The notes: a model not told the origin generated them from the sequence alone. A DNA stretch of 5,358 nt from Candidatus Bathyarchaeota archaeon (GCA_030670015.1 DAOVCM010000083.1:1-5358); one strand, 5' to 3'; counted from the first letter of the stretch, positions 1-5,358 are shown. Translations and numbers: made by a program.

Positions 1-209
1 AGAATGTCAGCGTAGCAATCTATCATGAAGGCTCAGACGAGCTAATTTTTGCGTTTCAAAAGGAGGTAGGAGTTGCCCCGGGGACAGATGGGACATACAT
101 CTTCCCTGTCTCATTTGAGGAACCTGGTGTTTACCGTTATGCACTCGAAGCCCCGGAGGGCTTTTATTGGGATGAGTCTTCATGGCTCGAAGTAGATCCA
201 GTTGGCTGA
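1..209 (+). CDS. C-terminal end of an unidentified, probably extracytoplasmic beta-sandwich protein (5' end outside window)
   Basis: An open reading frame enters from the left edge (first full codon at base 3) and ends with TGA at 207-209, giving 68 visible residues. The visible part alternates hydrophobic and polar residues in short stretches (NVSVAIYHEG, TYIFPVSFEEPGVYRYALEAP), separated by Gly/Pro/Asp turns. It is acidic and has no cysteine or long hydrophobic segment. The PGVYRYALEA strand resembles the last strands of Ig-like or similar beta-sandwich domains found on secreted archaeal proteins. That resemblance is an impression of fold type, not a family assignment. There is no C-terminal membrane anchor, so any anchor must lie in the missing N-terminal part. 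The gene converges on the transporter operon and is probably unrelated to it. That this is coding is fairly sure; function is unknown. Confidence 0.68.
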   Translation, partial: NVSVAIYHEGSDELIFAFQKEVGVAPGTDGTYIFPVSFEEPGVYRYALEAPEGFYWDESSWLEVDPVG

Positions 210-343
210 AGCGATTAAATCACTCGATGGTGTGATCCGGTGATAAGACTGATTGCCTCTGGACAATCGAAAAAAGTTTAGTATGCAACTTACGTAATTT
301 ACGATTAATACGTGTTAATGAATGATGGTTGCTAAGAGTAGTG

Positions 344-349
344 AAAAAA
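344..349 (-). terminator. T6 run on minus strand, candidate terminator of the livH-livM operon
   Basis: Read on the minus strand, six T residues follow the miniprotein stop codon by about 38 bases. They lie four bases from the nine-T run of the opposite strand, so the two signals form a compact back-to-back terminator pair for the converging genes. A short perfect inverted repeat (379-394) lies between the stop codon and this run. Confidence 0.45.
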
Positions 350-352
350 GGA

Positions 353-361
353 TTTTTTTTT
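353..361 (+). terminator. T9 run, candidate terminator for the upstream plus-strand gene
   Basis: Nine consecutive T residues lie in the convergent intergenic region, about 144 bases after the stop codon at 209. Archaeal RNA polymerase terminates at T-runs in the non-template strand without needing a hairpin, so this is the best plus-strand stop signal seen here. The distance from the gene is longer than usual, which lowers confidence. Confidence 0.45.
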
Positions 362-378
362 GAGATATTTGAGAGTAT

Positions 379-394
379 AAGAGTTGCTACTCTT
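379..394. repeat. Perfect 6-bp inverted repeat with 4-base loop across the miniprotein stop codon
   Basis: AAGAGT and ACTCTT flank a four-base loop, and the minus-strand stop codon TAG (389-387) sits in this hairpin. It could stabilise the 3' end of the operon transcript or aid termination. A 6-bp stem is weak and may be chance. Confidence 0.4.
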
Positions 395-524
395 CTATCT
401 GGGCTTCTTCTTCCCGCTCAGCTCTCAGTGTTCGTCTTTCTGAGATTTCTTCATAGAAAATGAAGGCGGGCGTAATTATCCAGAGGGCGATCATCGTCCA
501 GAAGAGGATTGGATCCCAGTCCAT
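387..524 (-). CDS. 45-residue single-pass membrane miniprotein, last gene of the permease operon
   Basis: A small gene starts at ATG 524-522 and ends at TAG 389-387. The protein begins MDWDPILFWTMIALW. It has one hydrophobic, Trp-rich helix at about residues 6-24 (with Pro19), then a highly charged tail from residue 25 (YEEISERRTLRAEREEEAQ), which would form an amphipathic or coiled-coil helix. It follows the livM stop by 17 bases on the same strand. A GGGGGA stretch (537-532) lies seven bases before the ATG as a plausible ribosome binding site. These features and the typical membrane-helix-plus-charged-tail layout make it more than a random frame. The two Asp residues before the helix and the charged tail after it do not clearly set the orientation. 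Co-transcription suggests an accessory subunit of the transporter, but that is inference. I recognise no family. It could still be a chance frame. Confidence 0.6.
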   Translation of the reverse strand: MDWDPILFWTMIALWIITPAFIFYEEISERRTLRAEREEEAQIEE

Positions 525-541
525 TTACTTGTCCCCCTGCT

Positions 542-1732
542 TCATTTATTTTTCCCCCAAAATTTCAGACTGCCTAGACCGCCTCTCTTTTTAGCGTCTC
601 CTTCCGTAGGTTGTTTTCGCCGTGAGACTCTCCAATCCACTTCGGTTGTTTCTCTCACTAGGCGTTTGTAGTTGATACCGGGTATCCGTAGAAGTTTCTC
701 AGGTATGAGGCCGTTCGGTCTGAATACCATAAATACTATGAGAAGTAAACCTAAAAGCTGCGATTCGAAGAAAACTACGGGGTACCAGATGAAGCGTGCA
801 ATTCGCCATTTGAAGACAATTATCAGCCGTCTCATCGCTATAATAAGGGCACAGCCGACGAAAGTACCTGCGTTGTTGCCGGGTCCTCCAATCATGAGCA
901 TTAGCCATGGCCAATAGGTCCAGGTGGCTCTGATGTAGTTGGTTTCGATGACGAAGGAGTAGTAGTAGGCGAGAATGACGCCCAACACAGCTGTCATGCC
1001 TGAGGCGAACATGAGAACGTCCCTCCTTATTTTAGTCACGTTTTTGCCTATACTGTTCACAGTTACCGGGTTCTCTCTGACGGCTCTCATCAGTCTTCCA
1101 TAGGGCGAGTTTAACATGGTCCTGATTATGAAGTAGCTGACTATTCCGATGATTAGTGTAACTACGGCTGTCAAGATGGTCCTGTCACCCGGATACCAGG
1201 CAAGTACGTTCGGGACAAACATCCCAAGGGTGCCCCCCGATATGGGGACGATGTTTCTTCCGAGAATCTGCGCGGCATCGGCCATAGTTATCAGCGTAAT
1301 AATAAGATATGTTGCTCTAAGTCTGATCGCGGGGAGAGAGATAATATAGCCTAGAGCCCAGCCTGCTACGAAGCCCAGTGCTAACGAGAAGAGAAACATT
1401 GAAGCACCTAGAAACATGTTCGTTTGTAAATAATCGTTCATCATGTATGTGTTCATCTGGTTGTTATAGACCCAGTCGTAATCACTCGCATAGGGGATAA
1501 TGCCCACGCCTGCTTGGGCGCCCATCCAGAACAGGATCCTTGTTACTACTGCGCTTACCATGTATCCCCCAATTGATGCTGAGACAGCGCAGCCAAAGTT
1601 AGGTACCCCAGCGTTTCCATATTGAAAGTTTAGGGCCATAGCAACTATTACGAAGAGTCCGAAGAACATTGCAATATCGATAAGGATCCTCTGATATTCT
1701 ATCGCTACCATTGCTCCCATTTGACCTATCAT
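542..1732 (-). CDS. livM: LivM-type permease subunit of a branched-chain amino acid-like ABC transporter
   Basis: This is a membrane subunit of the BPD_transp_2 family (LivH/LivM). It pairs with LivH to form the translocation channel. Using the start chosen here it has 396 residues and about eight hydrophobic segments (roughly 17-37, 43-68, 108-133, 139-156, 184-204, 235-258, 271-300, 316-340). Family landmarks are FQYGNAGVPNFG (36-47), LPAIRLRATY (133-142), SGGTLGM (165-171), the cytoplasmic ATPase-coupling loop RAVRENPVTVNSIGKNV (216-232), IGGPGNNAGTFVG (281-293) and VFRPNGLIPEK (336-346). The start at ATG 1732-1730 overlaps the livH stop as ATGA. It has GGGAGGT at 1746-1740, seven bases upstream, so it is preferred over the ATG at 1789, which would lie 61 bases inside livH and add 19 residues. 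Unusual points are a long Tyr/Asn/Met-rich external loop (about 71-107) and a basic cytoplasmic tail of about 55 residues (RRKQPTEG, KKRGG). The ligand is not determined. Confidence 0.93.
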   Translation of the reverse strand: MIGQMGAMVAIEYQRILIDIAMFFGLFVIVAMALNFQYGNAGVPNFGCAVSASIGGYMVSAVVTRILFWMGAQAGVGIIPYASDYDWVYNNQMNTYMMNDYLQTNMFLGASMFLFSLALGFVAGWALGYIISLPAIRLRATYLIITLITMADAAQILGRNIVPISGGTLGMFVPNVLAWYPGDRTILTAVVTLIIGIVSYFIIRTMLNSPYGRLMRAVRENPVTVNSIGKNVTKIRRDVLMFASGMTAVLGVILAYYYSFVIETNYIRATWTYWPWLMLMIGGPGNNAGTFVGCALIIAMRRLIIVFKWRIARFIWYPVVFFESQLLGLLLIVFMVFRPNGLIPEKLLRIPGINYKRLVRETTEVDWRVSRRKQPTEGDAKKRGGLGSLKFWGKNK

Positions 1733-2685
1733 TCCGATGACCTCCCGAAGCGTGCGAAAAAATCCTGCCCTTTGGGCGATATGCGCCAACGTTCTATGTA
1801 CCCACTTATTCCTGAGGGCTCTATGAGAAGGATGCCGATTGTCAAGATCATTGGGACAAGAGGTCTATACTCTCCTACCCAGAGACCAACTACCTTCTGT
1901 AACCATGCTGTCAGAAGGATTTCAATCATCCCAACTGAAAAGCCTCCGACTATTGCTCCGTAGATGTTTTCTAGACCTCCTAGTAGGCTACCTGCCATAC
2001 AACTAACGAGAAGTCTTACTCCAGCCGTAGGCGATCCCATGAACCACAAAGGAAGCATTGCACCAGCCAAACAAGCTAAACCACCAGTTAAAAACCAGGA
2101 AAACATCTGGATTCTATTGATGTTAATTCCCAGAACGGATGACAGCTGAGGATCTTCAGCTGTAGCTCTCATCGCTATCCCAAATTTTGTCCTCCTTAAC
2201 ATATAATACAACAGTATAACTACTGTAGCACAGATTATGACAGACATAGGGAAGATGCCCTGAAAACCAAGGATTCTAAAGTCATTCTGTTTAAGCAAGA
2301 ACCCATATGACATAAACCCAAGATTTTCCCTGACCCAATATGCGTAGATGTGGAGGGCTTGAGCCATGAAAATCTGAATTGCTATTGTTGATATAGTTAA
2401 TACTATAGTTCCTCCTCCCATTCTTCTCAACGTTGCTACGACTACAAAGTATAGTATCATCCCTATCACTCCGCCTAGTACTATCGCCAGAGGAAATCCG
2501 ATATAGGGACTATATCCCAGCACTCTTGTTACTGTGAAACTAACGTAGACACCAAAGCCGGCATAGGTTCCATGAGCGAAATTTGGGATCTTCGCGGTCA
2601 TATGCGTTAGAGTGAATCCAAGACACAGAATTGTAATCATTGCAGCATACGTAATAGCACTCATCCAGACAACAGGGATTATCAT
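1729..2685 (-). CDS. livH: LivH-type permease subunit of a branched-chain amino acid-like ABC transporter
   Basis: This is the second channel subunit, also BPD_transp_2 family, and its 318 residues match the usual LivH length (about 290-310). About eight hydrophobic segments are visible (roughly 8-28, 36-52, 62-86, 92-112, 146-163, 194-214, 225-250, 273-289). Landmarks are IPNFAHGTYAGFGVY (33-47, the family FAHG motif), the ATPase-coupling loop ATAEDPQLSSVLGININRI (174-192) followed by GGLACLAGAML, and GGLENIYGAIVGG (236-248). The start is ATG 2685-2683, with a weak AGGA element about six bases upstream; a nearby alternative Met8 would shorten the first helix. It is the first gene of the minus-strand operon and is followed by livM with an ATGA overlap. 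It diverges from the receptor gene across a 524-base spacer. The C-terminal tail (about 296-318) is short and charged. Family assignment is secure; substrate is not. Confidence 0.94.
   Translation of the reverse strand: MIIPVVWMSAITYAAMITILCLGFTLTHMTAKIPNFAHGTYAGFGVYVSFTVTRVLGYSPYIGFPLAIVLGGVIGMILYFVVVATLRRMGGGTIVLTISTIAIQIFMAQALHIYAYWVRENLGFMSYGFLLKQNDFRILGFQGIFPMSVIICATVVILLYYMLRRTKFGIAMRATAEDPQLSSVLGININRIQMFSWFLTGGLACLAGAMLPLWFMGSPTAGVRLLVSCMAGSLLGGLENIYGAIVGGFSVGMIEILLTAWLQKVVGLWVGEYRPLVPMILTIGILLIEPSGISGYIERWRISPKGQDFFARFGRSSE
1740..1746 (-). promoter_or_regulatory. Strong ribosome binding site of livM, inside the end of livH
   Basis: The minus strand reads GGGAGGT, complementary to the archaeal 16S rRNA 3' end, with a seven-base spacer to ATG 1732-1730. 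Its position decides between the two possible livM starts. Because it lies in the last codons of livH, it implies translational coupling of the two permease subunits. Confidence 0.85.
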
Positions 2686-2710
2686 TTGAATTCCTATTGG
2701 TCTACCTTGA

Positions 2711-2735
2711 GAAAATTATATAATAGTTTCGTTCA
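2711..2735 (-). promoter_or_regulatory. Candidate archaeal promoter (BRE plus TATA) of the livH operon
   Basis: On the minus strand the sequence reads GAAAC, one base, then ATTATATAATTTT. This resembles a purine-rich BRE followed by a TATA box. The TATA centre near 2719 predicts transcription starting about 25 bases downstream, near 2693, which leaves a leader of only about ten bases before the livH ATG. The same GAAAC-W-ATTA arrangement occurs before livG (4682-4691). Confidence 0.6.
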
Positions 2736-3142
2736 TAATTGGATTTTTTATAATAATTTTGTAATATATCCTTTTATAGAGTGTACTATACATAAAATGT
2801 TCATGTTACAGAAAAAAAGGTGAAGCCTGAACTAGAGGAGATTTAGCATACACTCAATCTCATAAAATGCTTCCATACTTAGCGTGTAACAGAAATTCTT
2901 CGAGAACCAAGCAGCGTATCAACTCTCTTTTGTTCATCCTCTATCCTTGAGGAAAATCATACACGTTGAACTTAAGTTCAGTATAAAATGTAGAAGGTTG
3001 ATCTAGTTTTAAAGAGAAATGCATGTTAATTTGATGAACTGCTGTTACTCCTCGTCATAAGATGTGACTAACGATCCTTTCCTATAAGGAGACCAAACCG
3101 TATCTAAGACCTAAAAAAACCTCAAAAACATAACTTTAAATC
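2736..3142. other. Divergent intergenic region, no convincing gene, several inverted repeats
   Basis: About 400 A/T-rich bases lie between the two promoter-proximal zones. No frame on either strand shows a credible protein; the longest plus-strand candidates are tens of bases. Visible structure includes TATAG/CTATA around 2775-2790, the nine-base string CATAAAATG at both 2791 and 2861, TTCT/AGAA at 2896-2906, TCCTC/GAGGA at 2937-2953, the 14-bp palindrome at 2967-2980 and TCCT/AGGA at 3080-3090. It could hold operators, a long untranslated leader or a small RNA, or be a decayed remnant. No tRNA-like fold was recognised. Confidence 0.5.
2967..2980. promoter_or_regulatory. Perfect 14-bp palindrome, candidate operator, adjoining a TATAAAA box
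   Basis: TGAACTTAAGTTCA is identical to its own reverse complement. One base later comes TATAAAA (2982-2988), oriented for plus-strand transcription, so a dimeric regulator bound here would cover the BRE/TATA region. Two-fold symmetric sites of this size are typical of helix-turn-helix dimers such as Lrp/AsnC or ArsR-like proteins. The regulator itself is not in the window and its identity is inference. Confidence 0.5.
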
Positions 3143-3167
3143 ATGGAATATAACAAGAAAGCTCAAG

Positions 3168-3178
3168 TTTTAAATATG
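3168..3178 (+). promoter_or_regulatory. Candidate TATA box of the solute-receptor gene
   Basis: TTTTAAATATG lies about 42 bases before the GTG start at 3210, which predicts a transcript with a leader of only about ten bases. A second similar element (TTTAAAT, 3135-3141) and the TATAAAA at 2982 are alternative promoters, so the actual one is uncertain. Confidence 0.45.
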
Positions 3179-3209
3179 CATCTGGAGAAGATAAACCGGA
3201 TTAATACAG

Positions 3210-4547
3210 GTGAAAACATTGGAGCAAAAATCCACTTTAATGATGGTAGTACTACTAGTTGTAGGTCTTGGAATAGGCGCCGGTGTCGGATACTTCTCAG
3301 CACCCAAGGGGGGCGAGACAATAGTTGAGGTCCCCGTTGAGGTCCCCGTTGAGGTTCATCCACTCGCTGGTATGAACATCGAACTCGGAATCACAGCCTC
3401 TAGCACAGATAATATGGAGTTTACTCAGCCACTAGTTGAAGATATCATGGAGCCAGATCTTAATGATTATCTGGACAAAATAGGGCTAGACATCACAATG
3501 GACTTCCTACTTGAGGACAATCAAGGCACAGCATCTATCGCCCTTGAGAAGACCCAGACATACAAAGCCATGGGTATTAACCTTGTCATCGGGCATGGCT
3601 GGTCCTCACAGTGCGGGGCAGCTCTGTCATACGTTAACGAGAACGATATGATTCTCCTGAGCGCATCTTCGACTTCTCCACTTTATGCTATTGCTGACGA
3701 CATGCTGTTCAGAACTTGTCCAACTGACTTCGTCCAATCTCCAGCCATCGCAGAGATGTGGCTTACCTGGGGCGCTAAGGGTGTGCTGACGATGCATAGA
3801 GCAGATGCCTGGGGCGACGGCCTCTGGAACATCCTTGAGGGAGAATTCGAGAAGCGGGGCATCGAGAACCTCGGTCGTATCAGGTACGCAGGCGAGGTAA
3901 CGGAGTTCTCCAGCTACCTAACAAACGCAAACGATATCATAACAGCAGCTGCCGAGAAATACGGCGGCCTTGAGTATGTAGGTATGGAGTTCTTCAGCTT
4001 CAACGAGTTCCGAACTATCCAGGCACAGGCCTCAGACTATCCCAACCTCATGGACATAATCTGGATGGGCACCGAGAGCAATGGTCGTTCTACGCTTATG
4101 ATGAGAGAGAATGGACCATTGTGTACACAGACGAGGCACTTCAGCTCACTAATGGGAGTCGACGAGGGATCCTATGAGTACATGAGCTTACAGGAACGAT
4201 ACAATGCGGAGACTGAAGCAATGCCTAGCTTCTACGATTGTGCCATGTACGACGCTGGCTGGCTTATGATAAAATCCGTACTCGAGACAGGAAGCATTGA
4301 AGCCGAACCTATCAGTAACGTTCTCATTTCCATGTCTGAGAAACATCACGGCACAAGCGGCTGGCTGGTTCTCGACGATAACGGCGACAGAAGAGCACAA
4401 ATCTTCGACCTATGGGGCTTCTATGAGACTGACACCGGTGAACCCTGGTTCCGTAGCTGGGGTAAATACGACGGGCGTATTATACAAGTCAATTGGGATG
4501 ACGCCGCACTACTCGAATATGCTGGTTTAGTAAGACCTGGAGCTTAA
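3210..4547 (+). CDS. Membrane-anchored solute-binding receptor of a LivJ-like ABC importer (type I periplasmic binding fold)
   Basis: This is the extracellular receptor that captures ligand for the LivHM channel; it resembles the LivJ/Periplasmic_binding_6 family. It has 445 residues, against about 350-420 for many relatives. A short basic start (MKTLEQK) and hydrophobic helix (about 10-29) form a signal anchor. A tandem linker VEVPVEVPVEV (39-49) then leads to the two-lobed domain from about residue 55 (MNIELGITASS). Family marks are VIGHGWSSQCGAALSYVNE (126-144), LLSASSTSPLYA (149-160; the Ser/Thr cluster is where relatives hold the ligand alpha-carboxylate), MLFRTCPTDFVQSPAIAEM (165-183) and MYDAGWLM (346-353). 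Four cysteines (135, 170, 305, 344) lie in the domain. There is no lipobox cysteine. GTG at 3210 is chosen because it keeps the basic residues before the helix; an in-frame TAA lies at 3192. ATG 3240 or 3243 would drop them. Divergent livHM and downstream livG support the role. The ligand is unknown. Confidence 0.92.
   Translation: MKTLEQKSTLMMVVLLVVGLGIGAGVGYFSAPKGGETIVEVPVEVPVEVHPLAGMNIELGITASSTDNMEFTQPLVEDIMEPDLNDYLDKIGLDITMDFLLEDNQGTASIALEKTQTYKAMGINLVIGHGWSSQCGAALSYVNENDMILLSASSTSPLYAIADDMLFRTCPTDFVQSPAIAEMWLTWGAKGVLTMHRADAWGDGLWNILEGEFEKRGIENLGRIRYAGEVTEFSSYLTNANDIITAAAEKYGGLEYVGMEFFSFNEFRTIQAQASDYPNLMDIIWMGTESNGRSTLMMRENGPLCTQTRHFSSLMGVDEGSYEYMSLQERYNAETEAMPSFYDCAMYDAGWLMIKSVLETGSIEAEPISNVLISMSEKHHGTSGWLVLDDNGDRRAQIFDLWGFYETDTGEPWFRSWGKYDGRIIQVNWDDAALLEYAGLVRPGA
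3324..3355 (+). repeat. 12-base tandem repeat (2.7 copies) coding the Val-Glu-Pro linker
   Basis: GTTGAGGTCCCC occurs twice without a mismatch and is followed by a partial third copy GTTGAGGT. It encodes VEVP repeats joining the membrane anchor to the receptor domain. Nucleotide identity between the copies, not just amino acid similarity, points to recent slippage or duplication, so linker length may vary between strains. Confidence 0.85.
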
Positions 4548-4559
4548 ATATAACCTCCC

Positions 4560-4566
4560 TTTTTTT
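4560..4566 (+). terminator. T7 run, terminator of the receptor gene
   Basis: Seven T residues start 13 bases after the TAA stop codon and are followed by more T-rich sequence (ATTTCTTT). This is the expected form of an archaeal intrinsic terminator. It suggests the receptor is mostly transcribed on its own, giving more receptor than channel or ATPase. Confidence 0.65.
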
Positions 4567-4585
4567 ATTTCTTTCAGTTCACCCT

Positions 4586-4608
4586 AGAGAATTGAATAAA
4601 ATTCTTTT
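4586..4608 (+). terminator. Hairpin followed by T4, possible second terminator
   Basis: AGAATT (4588-4593) and AATTCT (4600-4605) form a perfect 6-bp stem with a six-base loop. The stem is extended by a G-T and an A-T pair, and the 3' end runs into T residues (4605-4608). It lies just after the T7 run and could act as a backup stop or as transcript-end protection. The stem is A/T-rich and weak. Confidence 0.4.
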
Positions 4609-4612
4609 ACCC

Positions 4613-4622
4613 ATTGATCAAT
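4613..4622. repeat. Perfect 10-bp palindrome between receptor and livG
   Basis: ATTGATCAAT is its own reverse complement and lies about 60 bases upstream of the livG TATA element. It may be a regulator site, but palindromes of this length occur by chance in A/T-rich spacers. It does not resemble the palindrome at 2967-2980. Confidence 0.3.
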
Positions 4623-4681
4623 CAAATAAAAAAAATCATTCTAACCTAATCTGCACCTAGAACATATTCAACGCAAATAGG

Positions 4682-4696
4682 GAAACAATTAAAAAC
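4682..4696 (+). promoter_or_regulatory. Candidate promoter of the livG-like gene
   Basis: GAAAC followed by AATTAAAAA looks like a BRE plus TATA element 41 bases before the TTG start, predicting a leader of roughly ten bases. The element matches the livH promoter in its GAAAC-W-ATTA order and spacing. Together with the upstream terminators it implies that livG has its own transcript. Confidence 0.5.
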
Positions 4697-4728
4697 ATTA
4701 TTGCAATACCGTAAGGTTGGCGATAACG

Positions 4729-5358
4729 TTGACAGAAGTACTTGTAGTAGACGACGTGGTGAAGCTCTTCGGCCAGTTCGCCGCAGTTGACGGAATGAAC
4801 CTTACAATGAATGAGGGAAAGATCCACCTACTCGTAGGTCCAAATGGCTGCGGTAAGACCACTCTCGTCAACTGCATCTCAGGCATCTTCACACCAAACA
4901 GCGGTAACATATACTACAGAGGCACCGACATAACCGGAGAAGAGATGTACAAGATCGCTCAGAGAGGCCTCATCAGGACATTCCAAATCGCATCCCCCTT
5001 CCTCCGCCTCACAGCGCTAGAGAACATGCTAGCCGCCATCCCTGAAAATAAAGGGGAGAACCTAGTTCGCTCCCTTTTTAGACCCCAATGGGCTAACAGC
5101 GAGACCGAAGCCGTGAAAAAAGCAGCTGAACTCCTCAGAGTCCTTGGACTTAGGCATGTGTGGAACATGCCCGCGAACACGTTGAGCGGCGGTGAACTGA
5201 AGCTCCTTGAGATCGGAAGGGCCCTGATGAGTGGCGCTGATACGATGCTCGTAGATGAGCCCGTCGGCAGTATCGACCCGAAGTTGTGTCACGAGATCTT
5301 CCGACACATAATAAGGCTCAGGGACGAGGTGGGAATGACATTCATGATTATAGAGCAC
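4729..5358 (+). CDS. livG: LivG-type ABC transporter ATPase (3' end outside window)
   Basis: This is the cytoplasmic ATPase that powers import by binding the LivH/LivM coupling loops; relatives work as a LivG/LivF pair. 210 codons are visible of an expected roughly 240-260. Motifs in order are Walker A GPNGCGKTT (37-45), the Q-loop glutamine in RTFQ (Q86), signature LSGGE (152-156), Walker B TMLVDEP (172-178, catalytic E177), D-loop GSIDP (180-184) and the switch histidine in IEH (H210), which is the last codon of the window. IRTFQ and the DITG strand (67-70) are typical of LivG rather than of general ATPases. All catalytic residues are intact. No ATG gives a complete N-terminus; the first one (4795) would remove the first strands. 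TTG 4729 is therefore chosen, with AGGT at 4714-4717 as a weak ribosome binding site. TTG 4717 is an alternative that adds four residues. LivF is probably next. Confidence 0.93.
   Translation, partial: MTEVLVVDDVVKLFGQFAAVDGMNLTMNEGKIHLLVGPNGCGKTTLVNCISGIFTPNSGNIYYRGTDITGEEMYKIAQRGLIRTFQIASPFLRLTALENMLAAIPENKGENLVRSLFRPQWANSETEAVKKAAELLRVLGLRHVWNMPANTLSGGELKLLEIGRALMSGADTMLVDEPVGSIDPKLCHEIFRHIIRLRDEVGMTFMIIEH

Noticed and set aside
525..545. Six-codon frame starting with ATGA at the livM stop and ending in TAA just before the miniprotein ATG
   Set aside because: Too short to support as a gene. It has no ribosome binding site of its own, though it could in principle help ribosomes reach the miniprotein start.
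1721..2149. Plus-strand frames antisense to livH and the livH/livM junction
   Set aside because: They lie opposite a clear membrane protein gene, and their peptides are reverse-strand reflections of its codons without any motif.
3019..3060. Short plus-strand frame of about 13 codons (starting ATGCATGTTAAT) downstream of the TATAAAA box
   Set aside because: No ribosome binding site, too short, and no way to tell it from chance. The attenuator-like leader idea has no codon bias toward branched-chain residues to support it.
2736..3142. Possible CRISPR array, tRNA or insertion-sequence remnant in the long spacer
   Set aside because: There are no regularly spaced long repeats, no cloverleaf with a CCA-type end, and no terminal inverted repeats or transposase fragments. 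Only short, imperfect motifs recur.
3143..3328. Plus-strand frame of 61 codons running into the receptor gene
   Set aside because: It begins between two TATA-like elements and most of its length overlaps the receptor in another frame. The peptide ends in low-complexity Arg/Ser sequence with no recognisable domain.
4698..5358. Minus-strand frames opposite livG
   Set aside because: livG carries every ABC ATPase motif in order, so the opposite frames are shadows.

Overview
The window looks like archaeal chromosomal DNA. The initiation regions carry A/T-rich TATA-box-like elements roughly 35-42 bases upstream of start codons. Genes end at bare T-runs, some start sites have GGAGG-type ribosome binding sites, GTG and TTG starts appear to be used, and AGA/AGG and ATA codons are common. 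The lineage cannot be fixed from the sequence. An uncultured mesophilic archaeon, for example a Bathyarchaeia-like one, is only a guess.

Layout: (1) Bases 1-209 are the 3' end of a plus-strand gene whose protein ends in a beta-rich, probably extracytoplasmic domain. (2) About 210-386 is a short convergent intergenic region holding a T-run on each strand. (3) On the minus strand, read from right to left, lie livH-like (2685-1729), livM-like (1732-542) and a previously easy-to-miss 45-residue membrane miniprotein (524-387). LivH and LivM overlap by the ATGA arrangement, and the miniprotein starts 17 bases after livM. (4) Bases 2686-3209 are a 524-base divergent intergenic region with promoter-like elements at both ends, a perfect 14-bp palindrome next to a TATAAAA box, and no convincing gene. 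(5) On the plus strand lies a type I periplasmic-binding-protein-like solute receptor (3210-4547), with an N-terminal membrane anchor and a Val-Glu-Pro linker. (6) A 181-base spacer follows, holding a T-run terminator, a second hairpin and a promoter. (7) A livG-like ABC ATPase begins at 4729 and runs off the right edge just at its switch histidine.

Together the genes encode a hydrophobic-amino-acid-type (LivJHMGF) ABC importer. An anchored external receptor delivers ligand to a LivH/LivM membrane heterodimer, which is driven by LivG and presumably a LivF lying beyond the window. The ligand could be branched-chain amino acids or a related compound such as another amino acid, an amide or urea; sequence alone does not decide. 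No mobile element, CRISPR array, tRNA or rRNA was seen. The most novel items are the miniprotein at the end of the permease operon and the palindromic candidate operator in the divergent region. The rest is a recognisable transporter locus.
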